The notes: generated by a model from the letters alone, not told the origin. A stretch of DNA of 47,959 nucleotides from an uncultured Acidimicrobiales bacterium (GCA_938038815.1 CALHTF010000052.1:1-47959), one strand, 5' to 3'. Positions 25,016-34,066 are shown, counted from the first letter of the stretch. Numbers and translations: made by a program.

Positions 25016-25870
25016 TTAGCTCTCGGTGATGGTGACGGTCGAGATGATGATGTCTTCGACCGGGGTGCCAGCAGCGTCGCCCGAAGCAGCAGCTTCGATC
25101 GCTTGCACTACCTCGAAGCCTTCGCTGACGGTTCCGAAGCGGGAGTACAGGTCGGGCAAGTTTTCGCCCGATGCTCCGGTCACGATGAAGAACTGCGATC
25201 CGTTGGTGTTTGGGCCGGCGTTCGCCATGGCGACCGAACCCTTTTCGTAGAACGGGCCAGTGCCACCCTGAAGTTCGTCGGGGAACTGATAACCCGGGCC
25301 GCCGGCGCCGGTGCCGGTGGGGTCGCCACCCTGCACCATGAAGCCCTCGATCAACCGGTGGAATACCACGTCTTCGTAGTAGCGGTAGCGGGCGAGGGTC
25401 ACGAAGTTGTTGACCGTGAGCGGGGCTTGAGCAGCGTCGAGTTCGATGACCACCGTGCCCTTGTTGGTCACCACCTCAGCGCTGTAGGTCTTGGTGGGGT
25501 CGATGCACTGGGGCGGCGCCTCGGGGAACTCCTGGCGCGGTTCGGCCGAACCATCGACCGGCGGGCACTCGACCGACGACCCGACGTTCCAGGCCGGTTC
25601 GCCAGGTTCGCCGGGCGCTTCGGTAGCGATGGGAGCCTCGGTTACTACTGGAGCGTCGCTAAAGGCATCGATGGTGCTACCGATCGACACGGATTCGTCG
25701 CCGTCGTCGTCTCGGGTGAGGAAGAAAATGGCGCCAAGAATAACGAGCGCTCCAACGCCGAGGGCGGCGAACATGGGGAGCTGGGAGTTTGCGTTTCCGG
25801 CGGCGGCTGCTTCTTGGGCCCGGCGCTTTTCGCGGTTGGCGCGCTGGCGCTCACGTTTTTCGGTTGCCAT
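25016..25870 (-). CDS. Membrane-anchored cyclophilin-type peptidyl-prolyl isomerase
   Basis: The 284-residue protein starts with a highly basic cytosolic stretch (EKRERQRANREKRRAQEA), then a single transmembrane helix (MFAALGVGALVILGAIFFLT). An acidic Pro/Thr-rich linker follows, and a cyclophilin domain occupies residues 130-284. Active-site motifs are FHRLIEGFMVQGGDPTGTG and SVAMANAGPNTNGSQFFI. The layout places the isomerase outside the membrane, so it probably helps fold exported proteins. I start at MATEKRERQ with an AAGGAC site; the longer frame upstream overlaps the small membrane gene. A 35-codon membrane gene precedes it by 11 bases. Confidence 0.9.
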   Translation of the reverse strand: MATEKRERQRANREKRRAQEAAAAGNANSQLPMFAALGVGALVILGAIFFLTRDDDGDESVSIGSTIDAFSDAPVVTEAPIATEAPGEPGEPAWNVGSSVECPPVDGSAEPRQEFPEAPPQCIDPTKTYSAEVVTNKGTVVIELDAAQAPLTVNNFVTLARYRYYEDVVFHRLIEGFMVQGGDPTGTGAGGPGYQFPDELQGGTGPFYEKGSVAMANAGPNTNGSQFFIVTGASGENLPDLYSRFGTVSEGFEVVQAIEAAASGDAAGTPVEDIIISTVTITES

Positions 25871-25881
25871 GGTTCGTGTCC

Positions 25882-25989
25882 TTAGGTTGCCGCGAGGCCG
25901 ATAACTGCGGCGACCAGGCTGGCCACCATGGCGATCAAGCACACGATGGCGATGATTCGAATGAGTCGAGAGTTGCTACCTGCTGCCAT
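25882..25989 (-). CDS. Small single-helix membrane protein
   Basis: A 35-codon gene coding a short polar start (MAAGSNSRLIR), one strongly hydrophobic helix (IIAIVCLIAMVASLVAAVIG) and a stop. It is placed 11 bases ahead of the membrane cyclophilin on the same strand. A longer in-frame start reaches further upstream but crosses sequence with no similarity and overlaps the aminotransferase stop. Hydrophobicity, position and tight spacing favour a real microprotein, perhaps partnering the cyclophilin. I recognise no family. Confidence 0.5.
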   Translation of the reverse strand: MAAGSNSRLIRIIAIVCLIAMVASLVAAVIGLAAT

Positions 25990-26056
25990 GGCAGAAAACG
26001 TACTCGGATTTACCAGCGAAACCGACGCGTCACCCCATCCCCGAAATTTTGGCGCC

Positions 26057-26077
26057 TGACCCGCTGTGAGCGGGTCA
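26057..26077 (-). terminator. Hairpin downstream of the aminotransferase
   Basis: The arms TGACCCGCT and AGCGGGTCA pair perfectly over 9 bases around GTG. On the minus strand, the direction of the aminotransferase, the hairpin is followed by GGCGCCAAAATTTT, giving a partial T-run. A terminator is the simplest reading. Confidence 0.6.
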
Positions 26078-26084
26078 ACCGCGA

Positions 26085-27260
26085 TCAAAACCCTGACTCA
26101 GAGTCAGGGTTTATCGATTTCAGGCGGGTTGCTAGGTCGTCTAGCTCGGCTTTTGAAAGGTTGGCGAAGCTGAACCTTAGGTGGCTCTCATCTTGGGGAG
26201 TGAAGGCTGATCCGGGGATGACGAGGATGTCGTGGTCGACCACCAGGCGTCGCACGACCGACTCGGCGATATCGCCGTCGAAGGGGTGGCGCACCCAGCC
26301 GAAGTACGCGCCAGAGGCTTCGAGCTTGAAGCCTCCTGGTTCGTCGGCCATCACCGCTTCGAAGTGGGTTTGGGCTTCGGCGATCCGGGCCGCCTGTTCG
26401 ACTCGCCAGTCGGTTGCGTGCCGCAGTCCGGCGATGACGGCCTCCTGGCCGATTCGGGGTGCGCAGATCGCCACGCAGTCGAGCAGCTTCATCGCTTCGG
26501 CGATGAGGTCGGGTCGCCCAACGACTGCCCCGACCCGGTAGCCGGGGATCGCGAGGTCTTTCGAGAACGAATGCAACGAGACCACATGGTCGTCCCACCC
26601 CGGGCGGGCGAACAGGCCGTGGGCAGGTTCGGTCGTTTGGCGATTCGAGCGGTAGGTCTCGTCGAGGATCAACAGCACATCGTGTTCGGCTGCCAGGTCG
26701 GCCCAGGCTTCGATCTCGGTGCCGGGCACGATCGCTCCCGTCGGGTTGCCGGGGGTTACCAAAACAATGGCCTTGGTTTGGTCGGTGATCGTGGCCCGGA
26801 CTTCTTCGACGGTTGGCACGACCCCTTCGGCAGCTTCGACGTAGGTCGACACCACGCCGTCGAGCTTCAACCACATGTCGTGGTTGAAATAGAACGGCAC
26901 GGGCAGCAGCACCTCGTCGCCTGGCTCGGCGATGGCCGACGACACCAGACAGAACGCTTGGTTACACCCGGCGGTAATGAGAATCTGCTCGGCACCGACG
27001 GTGCCTTGGTAGTCGCGGCTCAGCTCCGCTGCGAAGAGGTCGCGCAGCTCCGGCAAACCCTGTTGCGGGCAGTACCGGCCCCCATCGTCGCTGGCCGCGA
27101 CCGTTGCGATGTGGTCGGCGATGACCGGAGCGGTCGGGAACGACGGCGCCGCCTGCGACAGGTTGAGCAGCGGCCGGGTCCCGCTCTGCAAGGCCAACAA
27201 CCCAAAGGCGGCCCCGATGGGGGAGTGGATTTGGTCGAGGGTCCGATTGGTGAGGCGCAC
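26085..27260 (-). CDS. Pyridoxal-phosphate aminotransferase (class I/II)
   Basis: The 391-residue enzyme is a fold-type I aminotransferase. The N half shows NLSQAAPSFPTAP, then GGRYCPQQGLPELRDLFA. ITAGCNQAFCLV is the phosphate-binding turn, VTPGNPTGAIVPG contains the substrate-binding Asn, ILDETYRSN holds the Asp and Tyr that hold the cofactor ring, and SFSKDLAIPGYRVG has the Schiff-base Lys. Likely an aspartate/aromatic-type transaminase; exact amino donor unknown. The GTG start giving VRLTNRTL fits the family N-terminus; an upstream ATG adds 33 unlike residues. The last codons and stop form a perfect palindrome. It diverges from aspartate kinase with a 92-base gap. Confidence 0.92.
   Translation of the reverse strand: MRLTNRTLDQIHSPIGAAFGLLALQSGTRPLLNLSQAAPSFPTAPVIADHIATVAASDDGGRYCPQQGLPELRDLFAAELSRDYQGTVGAEQILITAGCNQAFCLVSSAIAEPGDEVLLPVPFYFNHDMWLKLDGVVSTYVEAAEGVVPTVEEVRATITDQTKAIVLVTPGNPTGAIVPGTEIEAWADLAAEHDVLLILDETYRSNRQTTEPAHGLFARPGWDDHVVSLHSFSKDLAIPGYRVGAVVGRPDLIAEAMKLLDCVAICAPRIGQEAVIAGLRHATDWRVEQAARIAEAQTHFEAVMADEPGGFKLEASGAYFGWVRHPFDGDIAESVVRRLVVDHDILVIPGSAFTPQDESHLRFSFANLSKAELDDLATRLKSINPDSESGF
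26088..26112. repeat. Near-perfect 25-base palindrome over the aminotransferase 3' end
   Basis: AAACCCTGACTC and GAGTCAGGGTTT flank a single A. The palindrome covers the final codons, coding Asp-Ser-Glu-Ser-Gly-Phe, and abuts the stop. It would form a stem with a tight loop of the centre bases and could stabilise the 3' end or work with the next hairpin in termination. Confidence 0.6.
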
Positions 27261-27338
27261 GGTTTGAGTCTGGCGGGTTGAGCGGGCGGGGGGAAGTTTG
27301 CTGGGGAATTCGGTGGTGGTTCGACGGCGAGGCAACAG

Positions 27339-27344
27339 TACGAT
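27339..27344 (+). promoter_or_regulatory. Candidate -10 box for lysC
   Basis: TACGAT, 8 bases before the GTG start; no ribosome site is seen, so the message may be leaderless or carry a leader of one or two bases. Confidence 0.45.
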
Positions 27345-27352
27345 CTGGCCCC

Positions 27353-28573
27353 GTGGCATTACTCGTACAAAAATTTGGTGGCACGTCGGTTGCCGACCCG
27401 GATCGAATTCGCGAGGTCGCCGACTGGGTGGCCCGCCGTCGCAAAGCTGGCGATCAGATCGTTTTGGTCGTGTCGGCGATGGGGAAAGAAACCGACGAAC
27501 TTCTTCGCCTCGCCGATGCCGTTTCAGGCACTCGGCCGGGCCGCGAGATGGACATGTTGATTACCGCTGGCGAACGCAAGGCAGCGGCCCTGGTGTGCAT
27601 GGCGTTGCACGACGTGGGGGTCGAGGCCGACTCGTTCACCGGTAGCCAGGCCGGGTTCATCACCGATACCACCCACATGAACGCCAAGATTGTCGAGATC
27701 AAACCCGACCGGGTGCTCGCCGCCCTCGAAGCCGGACGCACCCCGGTACTCGGTGGGTCTCAGGGTGTGTCGGTCGACAAAGACGTCACGTTCCTGGGTC
27801 GGGGCGGCTCCGACACCACCGCCGTGGCCATCGCCCATGCCATCGGCGCCGACGCATGCGAGCTCTACACCGACGTTTCCGGTGTGTACACCACCGACCC
27901 GCGGGTCGTGTCCGAAGCCCGCAAGATGAACTCGATCTCGTTCGACGAACTGCTCGAAATGACCGCCACCGGTTGTCCGAAACCGGCGATGCGGTCGGTC
28001 GAGTTCGCCCGAAGCCACGGCGTAACCCTGCACATTCGCTCCGCGTTCACCTGGGAACAGGGAACGTGGGTCTCCGAGGAGGAACCTTCAATGGAAGACG
28101 CAATTATCTCTGCTGTAACCCACGACACTTCCGAAGCGAAGGTCACGGTGAACAACCTGCCCGACAATCCGGGCATCGCGGCCAAACTGTTCCGCAACCT
28201 CGCCGACGCCGATGTCAACGTCGACATGATCGTGCAGAACGTCTCGGCCTACGGTCAGACCGACATCTCCTTCACCGTGCCGAAGGAAGAACTCGAGTCG
28301 GCCTCCAAGGTGTGCGAAGACTGCTCGACCGCCATGGGCGGCGACGGTGTTTCTGCCGACTCGGAGATCGCTCGAGTGAGCGTGGTGGGCGCCGGGATGA
28401 AAAGTAACCCGGGTGTGGCAGCAACGATGTTTGAGACCTTGGCCGCCGCGGGCATCAACATCGAGATGATTTCAACGTCGGCGATCCGGATCAGTTGTGT
28501 CGTGCGCGAGTCCGAGGCGGAGCGCGCCGTGCAGGAAATCCATCAAGCATTCGAGCTGCACGCGCCGGCTTAG
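27353..28573 (+). CDS. lysC: Aspartate kinase (alpha subunit)
   Basis: The 406-residue enzyme phosphorylates aspartate, the first step to lysine, methionine, threonine and diaminopimelate. KFGGTSV at residues 7-13 is the ATP/aspartate signature. MDMLITAGERKAAAL, FLGRGGSDTTAVAIA and YTDVSGVYTTDPR complete the kinase domain. Two ACT domains follow from about residue 260 (VNNLPDNPGIAAKLFRNLAD and VVGAGMKSNPGVAATMFETL), which normally bind lysine or threonine for feedback. The GTG start gives the correct N-terminus. An internal start inside the gene has its own ribosome site. Its usual partner asd is not directly downstream but lies beyond an antisense sulfotransferase. Confidence 0.96.
   Translation: MALLVQKFGGTSVADPDRIREVADWVARRRKAGDQIVLVVSAMGKETDELLRLADAVSGTRPGREMDMLITAGERKAAALVCMALHDVGVEADSFTGSQAGFITDTTHMNAKIVEIKPDRVLAALEAGRTPVLGGSQGVSVDKDVTFLGRGGSDTTAVAIAHAIGADACELYTDVSGVYTTDPRVVSEARKMNSISFDELLEMTATGCPKPAMRSVEFARSHGVTLHIRSAFTWEQGTWVSEEEPSMEDAIISAVTHDTSEAKVTVNNLPDNPGIAAKLFRNLADADVNVDMIVQNVSAYGQTDISFTVPKEELESASKVCEDCSTAMGGDGVSADSEIARVSVVGAGMKSNPGVAATMFETLAAAGINIEMISTSAIRISCVVRESEAERAVQEIHQAFELHAPA
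28077..28082 (+). promoter_or_regulatory. Ribosome binding site inside lysC
   Basis: A full AGGAGG inside the lysC coding region, 8 bases before an in-frame ATG. It is one of only two such perfect sites I noted in the window, and it marks the start of the separate regulatory beta subunit. Confidence 0.75.
28091..28573 (+). CDS. lysC: Aspartate kinase beta subunit (internal in-frame start of lysC)
   Basis: An ATG at codon 247 of lysC is preceded by AGGAGG with ideal spacing and would give a 160-residue product (MEDAIISAVTHD...) made of the two ACT domains only. Several Gram-positive and actinobacterial aspartate kinases, for example in Corynebacterium and Bacillus, are alpha2-beta2 enzymes with beta translated from exactly this kind of in-frame internal start. 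The sequence shows the site directly; that it is used here is inferred from those relatives. Beta would bind the feedback amino acid and complete the regulatory interface. Confidence 0.75.
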   Translation: MEDAIISAVTHDTSEAKVTVNNLPDNPGIAAKLFRNLADADVNVDMIVQNVSAYGQTDISFTVPKEELESASKVCEDCSTAMGGDGVSADSEIARVSVVGAGMKSNPGVAATMFETLAAAGINIEMISTSAIRISCVVRESEAERAVQEIHQAFELHAPA

Positions 28574-29439
28574 TTCCAGCTACTCGGCACCTCGCCGACC
28601 AAAGATTCAACCGCCGCGACCGTCGGCGCAAAGCGTTCGCGCAGTGCATCGCTCCAGTCGGCCGGTAGGTCGGCGGCGGGCGATGGATTCACCTTGGTCG
28701 CTGCTGCCTTGGCATCGATGTTGTGGTCGGCGAGCCCGAGAAAGGCCCAGATCGTGGCGAGGGCATCGACCGACGATTGGGCCGACTCGAACATCGACTC
28801 AAAGAAGTCGATGTGAATCTGCTCGGCGGGAAACACGTGGCGGAGTCGTTCGATCGTGGGGCCGTACTGGCCGTTGGCGGCCACCTTGGGGCGATCGGCG
28901 AACCGCATCAGGTCGTCGAGGGTTTGGGTCACGTCCTTGCCGGGTCGCTTCGAGAAATACCGGGCCGCCGACCACAGGCGGTCGACCGGATTCCGGAGCA
29001 AGAAGATGACCTTGGCCTGGGGAGCCAAGGATGCGATGTGCTCGAACCCTTCGACCGGTAGCCCCGCATACTCGGGTGTTATCTCGCCCACTACCTGGTA
29101 CGTGCCCGATGTATGGGCGAACAGGTTGCGATACCAATCGTCGTCAGGGTCGCCGACGAGTGCTTGGTCGGCGAGCCATTTTGCCTCGGCCAACAGCTCG
29201 GGGTTGCGATGGAGTTTGGGCCAGTCGTGTTTGGAAAGCTGACGCACCAAGCGTTCGTACTTTCGCTTGCGGAACATCTTCGCCGACCCGGTGTGGCGGG
29301 CGTCGAAGTAGTGCAGTTCTTTGTCGACCGGCAGCCAGACATCGGGATGGGCCGAGAGTTGTGCGCCGAGCCAGGTCGTTCCTGACTTCTGGGCGCCGAC
29401 CCCCACAAAGAAGGTCTGATCGGGGTCGACGATACTCAC
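28570..29439 (-). CDS. Sulfotransferase
   Basis: The 289-residue protein is a PAPS-dependent sulfotransferase. The phosphosulfate loop is GAQKSGTTWLGAQLSAHPDV near the N-terminus, and the 3'-phosphate motif is VIFLLRNPVDRLWSAARY in the middle. LPVDKELHYFD is the usual family stretch, and EITPEYAGLP resembles heparan-type enzymes. It would move sulfate to a sugar or lipid hydroxyl. The GTG start is followed by an N-terminus that reaches the loop in about 16 residues. It lies antisense between lysC and asd and its stop interlocks with that of lysC (TTAG), suggesting insertion into an ancestral lysC-asd pair. Confidence 0.92.
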   Translation of the reverse strand: MSIVDPDQTFFVGVGAQKSGTTWLGAQLSAHPDVWLPVDKELHYFDARHTGSAKMFRKRKYERLVRQLSKHDWPKLHRNPELLAEAKWLADQALVGDPDDDWYRNLFAHTSGTYQVVGEITPEYAGLPVEGFEHIASLAPQAKVIFLLRNPVDRLWSAARYFSKRPGKDVTQTLDDLMRFADRPKVAANGQYGPTIERLRHVFPAEQIHIDFFESMFESAQSSVDALATIWAFLGLADHNIDAKAAATKVNPSPAADLPADWSDALRERFAPTVAAVESLVGEVPSSWN

Positions 29440-29504
29440 CGCGTCAGGGCCGCGATCGAGAGGAAAACCAGGTGCATGGAGGCAAGTTATTCGATGGTGA
29501 CTAA

Positions 29505-30569
<1,065 letters not shown>

Positions 30570-30575
30570 GCGCAG

Positions 30576-30581
30576 TAGTCT
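30576..30581 (+). promoter_or_regulatory. Candidate -10 box (leaderless) for the MazG-like gene
   Basis: TAGTCT, 6 bases before the ATG, in the short space after asd. Confidence 0.5.
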
Positions 30582-30587
30582 CGGCCG

Positions 30588-30839
30588 ATGCAGCTGGCCG
30601 AAGTGCAAGACCTCATGGAAGATCTCTACGGAGCAGCCGACCGCGAGCGAGGTGTCCCCTCGACCGTCGCGTGGCTGTGCGAGGAGCTAGGCGAACTCGC
30701 CCAAGCGGTCCGCAAGGGCACCCGCGACCAACAACTCCACGAGTTTGGCGACGTGCTGGCGTGGTTGGCGTCGCTCGCCAACCAGTGCGACATCAGCCTC
30801 GACGATGCCATGGCCCGGTACCGCGAAAATCCTCCCTAA
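30588..30839 (+). CDS. MazG-like nucleotide pyrophosphohydrolase
   Basis: An 83-residue all-alpha protein with the MazG metal pattern: EELGELAQAV provides the ExxE part and EFGDVLAWLASLAN the ExxD part. Such small single-domain enzymes split nucleoside triphosphates to monophosphate and pyrophosphate, often clearing damaged nucleotides. Relatives often carry a Cys-rich tail; here the protein stops at RENPP, so that tail is missing. A TAGTCT hexamer six bases before the ATG suggests a leaderless message of its own within the asd region. Confidence 0.85.
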   Translation: MQLAEVQDLMEDLYGAADRERGVPSTVAWLCEELGELAQAVRKGTRDQQLHEFGDVLAWLASLANQCDISLDDAMARYRENPP

Positions 30840-30885
30840 GGCCGGTAGTCGGTGTGTGTCACGATGAAGTGCGCGACAGTAGGGC

Positions 30886-31515
30886 ATGACACTTCGCTCG
30901 CAGCAGGATCTTCGGTCGGTTTATAAGGAAGCTTCGGGCGGGCCGATCGACAAGGTCATCGACAAACTCGATCAACACTGCATCGACTTCCTGGCCCGGT
31001 GCCCGTTCTTTGTGTTGTCGACCGCTGGCGCCGACGGGACCTGCGATGGTTCGCCCAAGGGCGGCAAACCCGGGTTCGTGCAGGCGCTCGATTCACAGCG
31101 GGTCGCCTGGGCCGACCTGTCGGGCAATAACCGGCTCGACTCATTCGAGAACTTGGTGGAGAACACCCACGCCGCACTGTTGTTGATGATCCCCGGGTTC
31201 GACGAAACCCTGCGAATCAACGGCCAGGTCGAACTTCACACCGATGCCGAGCTGTGCGAACGGTTCGCCGTTGGCGACAAGCCAGCCAAGGTTGTGGCGG
31301 TGCTGACGGTTGCCGAGGCCTACATCCATTGCTCGAAGGCGTTTCGGCGATCCGAGCTCTGGTCGGCTGACGCGTGGCCCGACCTCACCGATCTCCCAAG
31401 TGGCCCGGCGATGGTTCGCGACCACGCAAACATTCCGGTCGAACCCGAGGTACTCGAAGAGTTGTTAGAGCAGGACGCCGCCGACACACTCTGGAAGCCG
31501 GGCGGCGAGTCGTAG
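30886..31515 (+). CDS. FMN-dependent PPOX-fold flavoprotein (pyridoxamine-oxidase-like)
   Basis: The 209-residue protein is a split-barrel flavin-binding protein related to pyridoxamine 5'-phosphate oxidases. Typical parts are CPFFVLSTAGADGTCDGSPKGG, which would contact the flavin phosphate, RVAWADLSGNNRLDSFENL, and LLMIPGFDETLRINGQVEL. EAYIHCSKAFRRSELW is characteristic of the MSMEG_1061/DR2398-like subgroup. Activity is undetermined; relatives act as oxidoreductases or flavin carriers. ATG start without a clear ribosome site. It converges on the M20 peptidase gene after 6 bases. Confidence 0.82.
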   Translation: MTLRSQQDLRSVYKEASGGPIDKVIDKLDQHCIDFLARCPFFVLSTAGADGTCDGSPKGGKPGFVQALDSQRVAWADLSGNNRLDSFENLVENTHAALLLMIPGFDETLRINGQVELHTDAELCERFAVGDKPAKVVAVLTVAEAYIHCSKAFRRSELWSADAWPDLTDLPSGPAMVRDHANIPVEPEVLEELLEQDAADTLWKPGGES

Positions 31516-31521
31516 TTCGGC

Positions 31522-32874
31522 CTAGCCCAGCAAGTCGCGGGCGACGTCGACCCACAGCTGGGTGGTCAGCCGCAACGACTCGGTGTCGATTCGCTCATCG
31601 TTGCCGTGGAACATGGTGCCGAACTTGCTGAGGCTGAGTTCGGGATTGAAGAGGCCGGCGCCGTACGCCGTGGCTCCCATCTCGCGAAAGATCCGAGCAT
31701 CGGTAAACCCGACGATCATCTGGCCACGGATATCGGCGTGGGGAAAGTGGTTGCCGACCGCCTTTTGCAGGCTCGACCACAACGGTGTGTCGGTCCGGCT
31801 GATGCTGGCCTGATCGTTCATGATGATCTCGACCTCAACCTGATCGGCCAAGTCGCCAAGGGCGGTATCGAGGTGAGCTTGTACTGCCTCGGCGTCGTCG
31901 CCCGGCATGGTTCGAATGTCGACGTTGATGTCGACCTGGTCGGGGATCACGTTGGTCTTCATTGGTAGGTCTGACGACACCAGGTTCGGCGAGAACGTGG
32001 TGTGGCAACAGCTCCATAGGTGTGAGGCTGCGTGGTCGGGCAGCGACTTGATCGTGGCGTCGACGGTGTCGGGGTTGAGCAAGGCCGCCTTCAATTCGTC
32101 GTCGACCGCCAGCGTCTGAACTTGTTGCCCCCACATCTCGTGGAAGGCCGGCGTCGGCGAGTAGTCGGCGATCCGTTGCACGACCGCCGCCGCTTTGATG
32201 AGTGCGTTGTCGGCTGCGTAGGGCCGCGACCCGTGGCCCGGGGTACCCCGCAGTCGTAGCCGTCGCCAGGCCACGCCTTTTTCGGCAACCACCATTCCGA
32301 CGCTGTGTTGGCCGTCGCCGCTCGAGTGGAGTCCGCCGTTCTCGGTGAGCACGAAGTCGGCCCGGATGGCGTCGGGTTCGTTGTCGGCAAACCAGCGGGC
32401 GCCGTGGGCTGATCCGGATTCTTCGTCGGCGACCCCGAAGAATATGAGGTCGCCTTTGGGTTGGAATCCGGTGTCGGCCAGATGCCGGAACGCCACCGCC
32501 ATCGACGACGTGATGTTCAACATGTCGACCGCGCCGCGGCCCCAAACCTCACCGTCGATGAGTTCGCCGCCGAACGGATCGTTCGACCAGCCGTCGGGGT
32601 TCACCGGCACCACGTCGGTGTGGCCCATCAAACACAGGCTCGGGGCGTTGGGGTCCGAGCCCTCGATTCGCGACACGATCGACGCCCGACCAGGCGTTGG
32701 CTCCCATTGCTGCACATCGAGGCCCGACCCTTCGAGCAGCGACCGCAGCGTGTCGGCGTTGCGGATCTCTTGACCCGATTCGGGAGTACCGTCGTTGACG
32801 CACTCGTTTTGAATCATGGCTTGGAGAAGCTCGACCGTTTGCCCGCCGAGTCGTTCGCTTGTCGCTGAGTCCAT
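31522..32874 (-). CDS. M20-family metallopeptidase
   Basis: The 450-residue protein belongs to the M20/M28 carboxypeptidase, deacylase and dipeptidase clan. Metal and catalytic residues are visible in LMGHTDVVPVNPDGW (His, Asp), GRGAVDMLN, FFGVADEESGSAHGA (catalytic Glu pair), ADFVLTENGG and the C-terminal MFHGNDERI (metal His). A dimerisation insert lies at about 190-300. Likely a cytosolic amino-acyl or peptide deacylase; substrate unknown. I start at the ATG giving MDSATSERL. A frame continuing 160 codons upstream is antisense-like and overlaps the MpaB-like gene. TACGTT lies six bases before this ATG. Confidence 0.92.
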   Translation of the reverse strand: MDSATSERLGGQTVELLQAMIQNECVNDGTPESGQEIRNADTLRSLLEGSGLDVQQWEPTPGRASIVSRIEGSDPNAPSLCLMGHTDVVPVNPDGWSNDPFGGELIDGEVWGRGAVDMLNITSSMAVAFRHLADTGFQPKGDLIFFGVADEESGSAHGARWFADNEPDAIRADFVLTENGGLHSSGDGQHSVGMVVAEKGVAWRRLRLRGTPGHGSRPYAADNALIKAAAVVQRIADYSPTPAFHEMWGQQVQTLAVDDELKAALLNPDTVDATIKSLPDHAASHLWSCCHTTFSPNLVSSDLPMKTNVIPDQVDINVDIRTMPGDDAEAVQAHLDTALGDLADQVEVEIIMNDQASISRTDTPLWSSLQKAVGNHFPHADIRGQMIVGFTDARIFREMGATAYGAGLFNPELSLSKFGTMFHGNDERIDTESLRLTTQLWVDVARDLLG

Positions 32875-32880
32875 CACCCC

Positions 32881-32886
32881 AACGTA
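32881..32886 (-). promoter_or_regulatory. Candidate -10 box (leaderless) for the M20 peptidase
   Basis: Reads TACGTT on the minus strand, 6 bases before the ATG, in the 23-base gap after the MpaB-like gene. Confidence 0.5.
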
Positions 32887-32897
32887 GCCGCGGCCGA

Positions 32898-33773
32898 TTA
32901 GCTGGCGAGCCGCTTCCGGGCCTCGACCACCTCGTCGGTTGGGTCGAGTGCCCAACCGAGGGTTTTCACCATGGCGAGCGCCGCTGGTCGGACCAGCAGT
33001 GGGTTCGCCAGAGGGGCAACCGGCAACCACAACATGCGGCGAGCCCAACCGGGCAACATGCCGATCGCGGCCGCGGCGATCATTCCGTGCCACGGGCGGG
33101 CGGCAAGAGGAAGGTCGGGGTACAGCAAGAATCGAACGATCTCGCGACCTTGCGAACCAACGTGCAGTTCGGGCCGGTAGTCGTCGATGCGGTCGGCGAG
33201 CTCGGAAACCGACCGGGGTGGTTCGGCGACGCCCAACCCTTGGGCGACCACGGCCATTTCGTCGACGTACCGATCGGCGGCGTCGCGGTCGATCGGGGTC
33301 GACCCGTAGGACACGGCACCGCGGAGAAAGCTGTCGACTTCGGTGATGTGCACCCACTCGAGCAGGTGCGGATCGTTGGCCTCGTAGGCCCGGCCGTCCG
33401 GGGCGGTACCGACCACCCGTTTGTGAATGTTGTGAACCATCCGAATGGCTCGTTCGGCATCGGCGGTCGAGCCGAACGTGGTGGTGCCGACGAACTGCCC
33501 GGTGCGTTGCAACCGGCCGAGCGGGTCGCCCTTGTAGTCGCTGTGATCGACCACACCAGCGGTGGCTAGAGGATGCAGCGACTGCATAAAGAGCGAGCGC
33601 ATTCCGCCTATGAGCGTTGCGACATCACCGTGCACGACCCAGGTGACGCTGTCGGGACCAAAGAGGCCATCGTCGGTGCGTTCGTAGGGCTCCGGGGGTT
33701 CGTCGGTACCGGTGATGGTGCGACGAAATGCTGACTGGATGCCAGCACGGAGTTGTTCGAGGGGGTCGGCCAT
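32898..33773 (-). CDS. MpaB-like heme oxygenase-fold protein (DUF2236)
   Basis: The 291-residue helical protein matches the oxygenase MpaB/latex-clearing DUF2236 family. The key conserved block is [20 protein letters not shown], followed by the Arg-Thr of [26 protein letters not shown] is the second typical block. Rubber-clearing relatives bind a b-type heme through His and cleave isoprenoid chains; others act in mycophenolic acid synthesis. A function here cannot be assigned more closely. No signal peptide is seen. It is probably followed by the M20 peptidase and diverges from tRNA-Pro. Confidence 0.85.
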   Translation of the reverse strand: MADPLEQLRAGIQSAFRRTITGTDEPPEPYERTDDGLFGPDSVTWVVHGDVATLIGGMRSLFMQSLHPLATAGVVDHSDYKGDPLGRLQRTGQFVGTTTFGSTADAERAIRMVHNIHKRVVGTAPDGRAYEANDPHLLEWVHITEVDSFLRGAVSYGSTPIDRDAADRYVDEMAVVAQGLGVAEPPRSVSELADRIDDYRPELHVGSQGREIVRFLLYPDLPLAARPWHGMIAAAAIGMLPGWARRMLWLPVAPLANPLLVRPAALAMVKTLGWALDPTDEVVEARKRLAS

Positions 33774-33835
33774 TGGTTTCCAAGGGTAGGAGATTCCCCT
33801 TCGGCCCGGCTGTCGGAATGGTGAGGTTTACGATG

Positions 33836-33841
33836 TAGCAT
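33836..33841 (+). promoter_or_regulatory. Candidate -10 box for tRNA-Pro
   Basis: TAGCAT ends 10 bases before the mature 5' end of the tRNA. A TACGAT just upstream is an alternative. Confidence 0.4.
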
Positions 33842-33851
33842 CTTGGCTTCA

Positions 33852-33928
<77 letters not shown>

Positions 33929-33935
33929 ACACACG

Positions 33936-33966
33936 AAACCCTCCGGACATTGGTCTCGGAGGGTTT
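33936..33966 (+). terminator. Rho-independent terminator after tRNA-Pro
   Basis: The arms AAACCCTCCG and CGGAGGGTTT pair perfectly over ten bases around an 11-base loop, followed by CTTCCGTTTT. It begins 7 bases after the tRNA CCA. Confidence 0.88.
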
Positions 33967-33992
33967 CTTCCGTTTTGGCGGAAACTTCGCGC

Positions 33993-34021
33993 TTGACAAC
34001 TTATTGATAAACGATCATATT
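33993..34021 (+). promoter_or_regulatory. Sigma-70-type promoter for the DUF2975-HTH pair
   Basis: A perfect TTGACA (-35) is followed after 17 bases by CATATT (-10). The stretch is strikingly AT-rich for this window. The -10 overlaps the 16-base repeat array, so a protein bound there would block RNA polymerase. Confidence 0.6.
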
Positions 34022-34049
34022 GATAATCAATAACATTGATAGTCGATAC
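34002..34049 (+). repeat. Three tandem 16-base operator-like repeats
   Basis: Units start at 34002, 34018 and 34034 and read TATTGATAAACGATCA, TATTGATAATCAATAA and CATTGATAGTCGATAC. ATTGATA is shared by all; the middle copy is a perfect palindrome (TATTGAT-A-ATCAATA) and the others are imperfect ones. The array overlaps and follows the promoter of a gene pair that includes a helix-turn-helix protein, so autoregulation is likely. Confidence 0.75.
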
Positions 34050-34066
34050 TACGAGTGGGATGGCCG

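Noticed and set aside
27261..27352. Lysine riboswitch before lysC
   Set aside because: The 92-base gap is too short for the known fold, is shared with a divergent gene, and lysC appears leaderless or nearly so.
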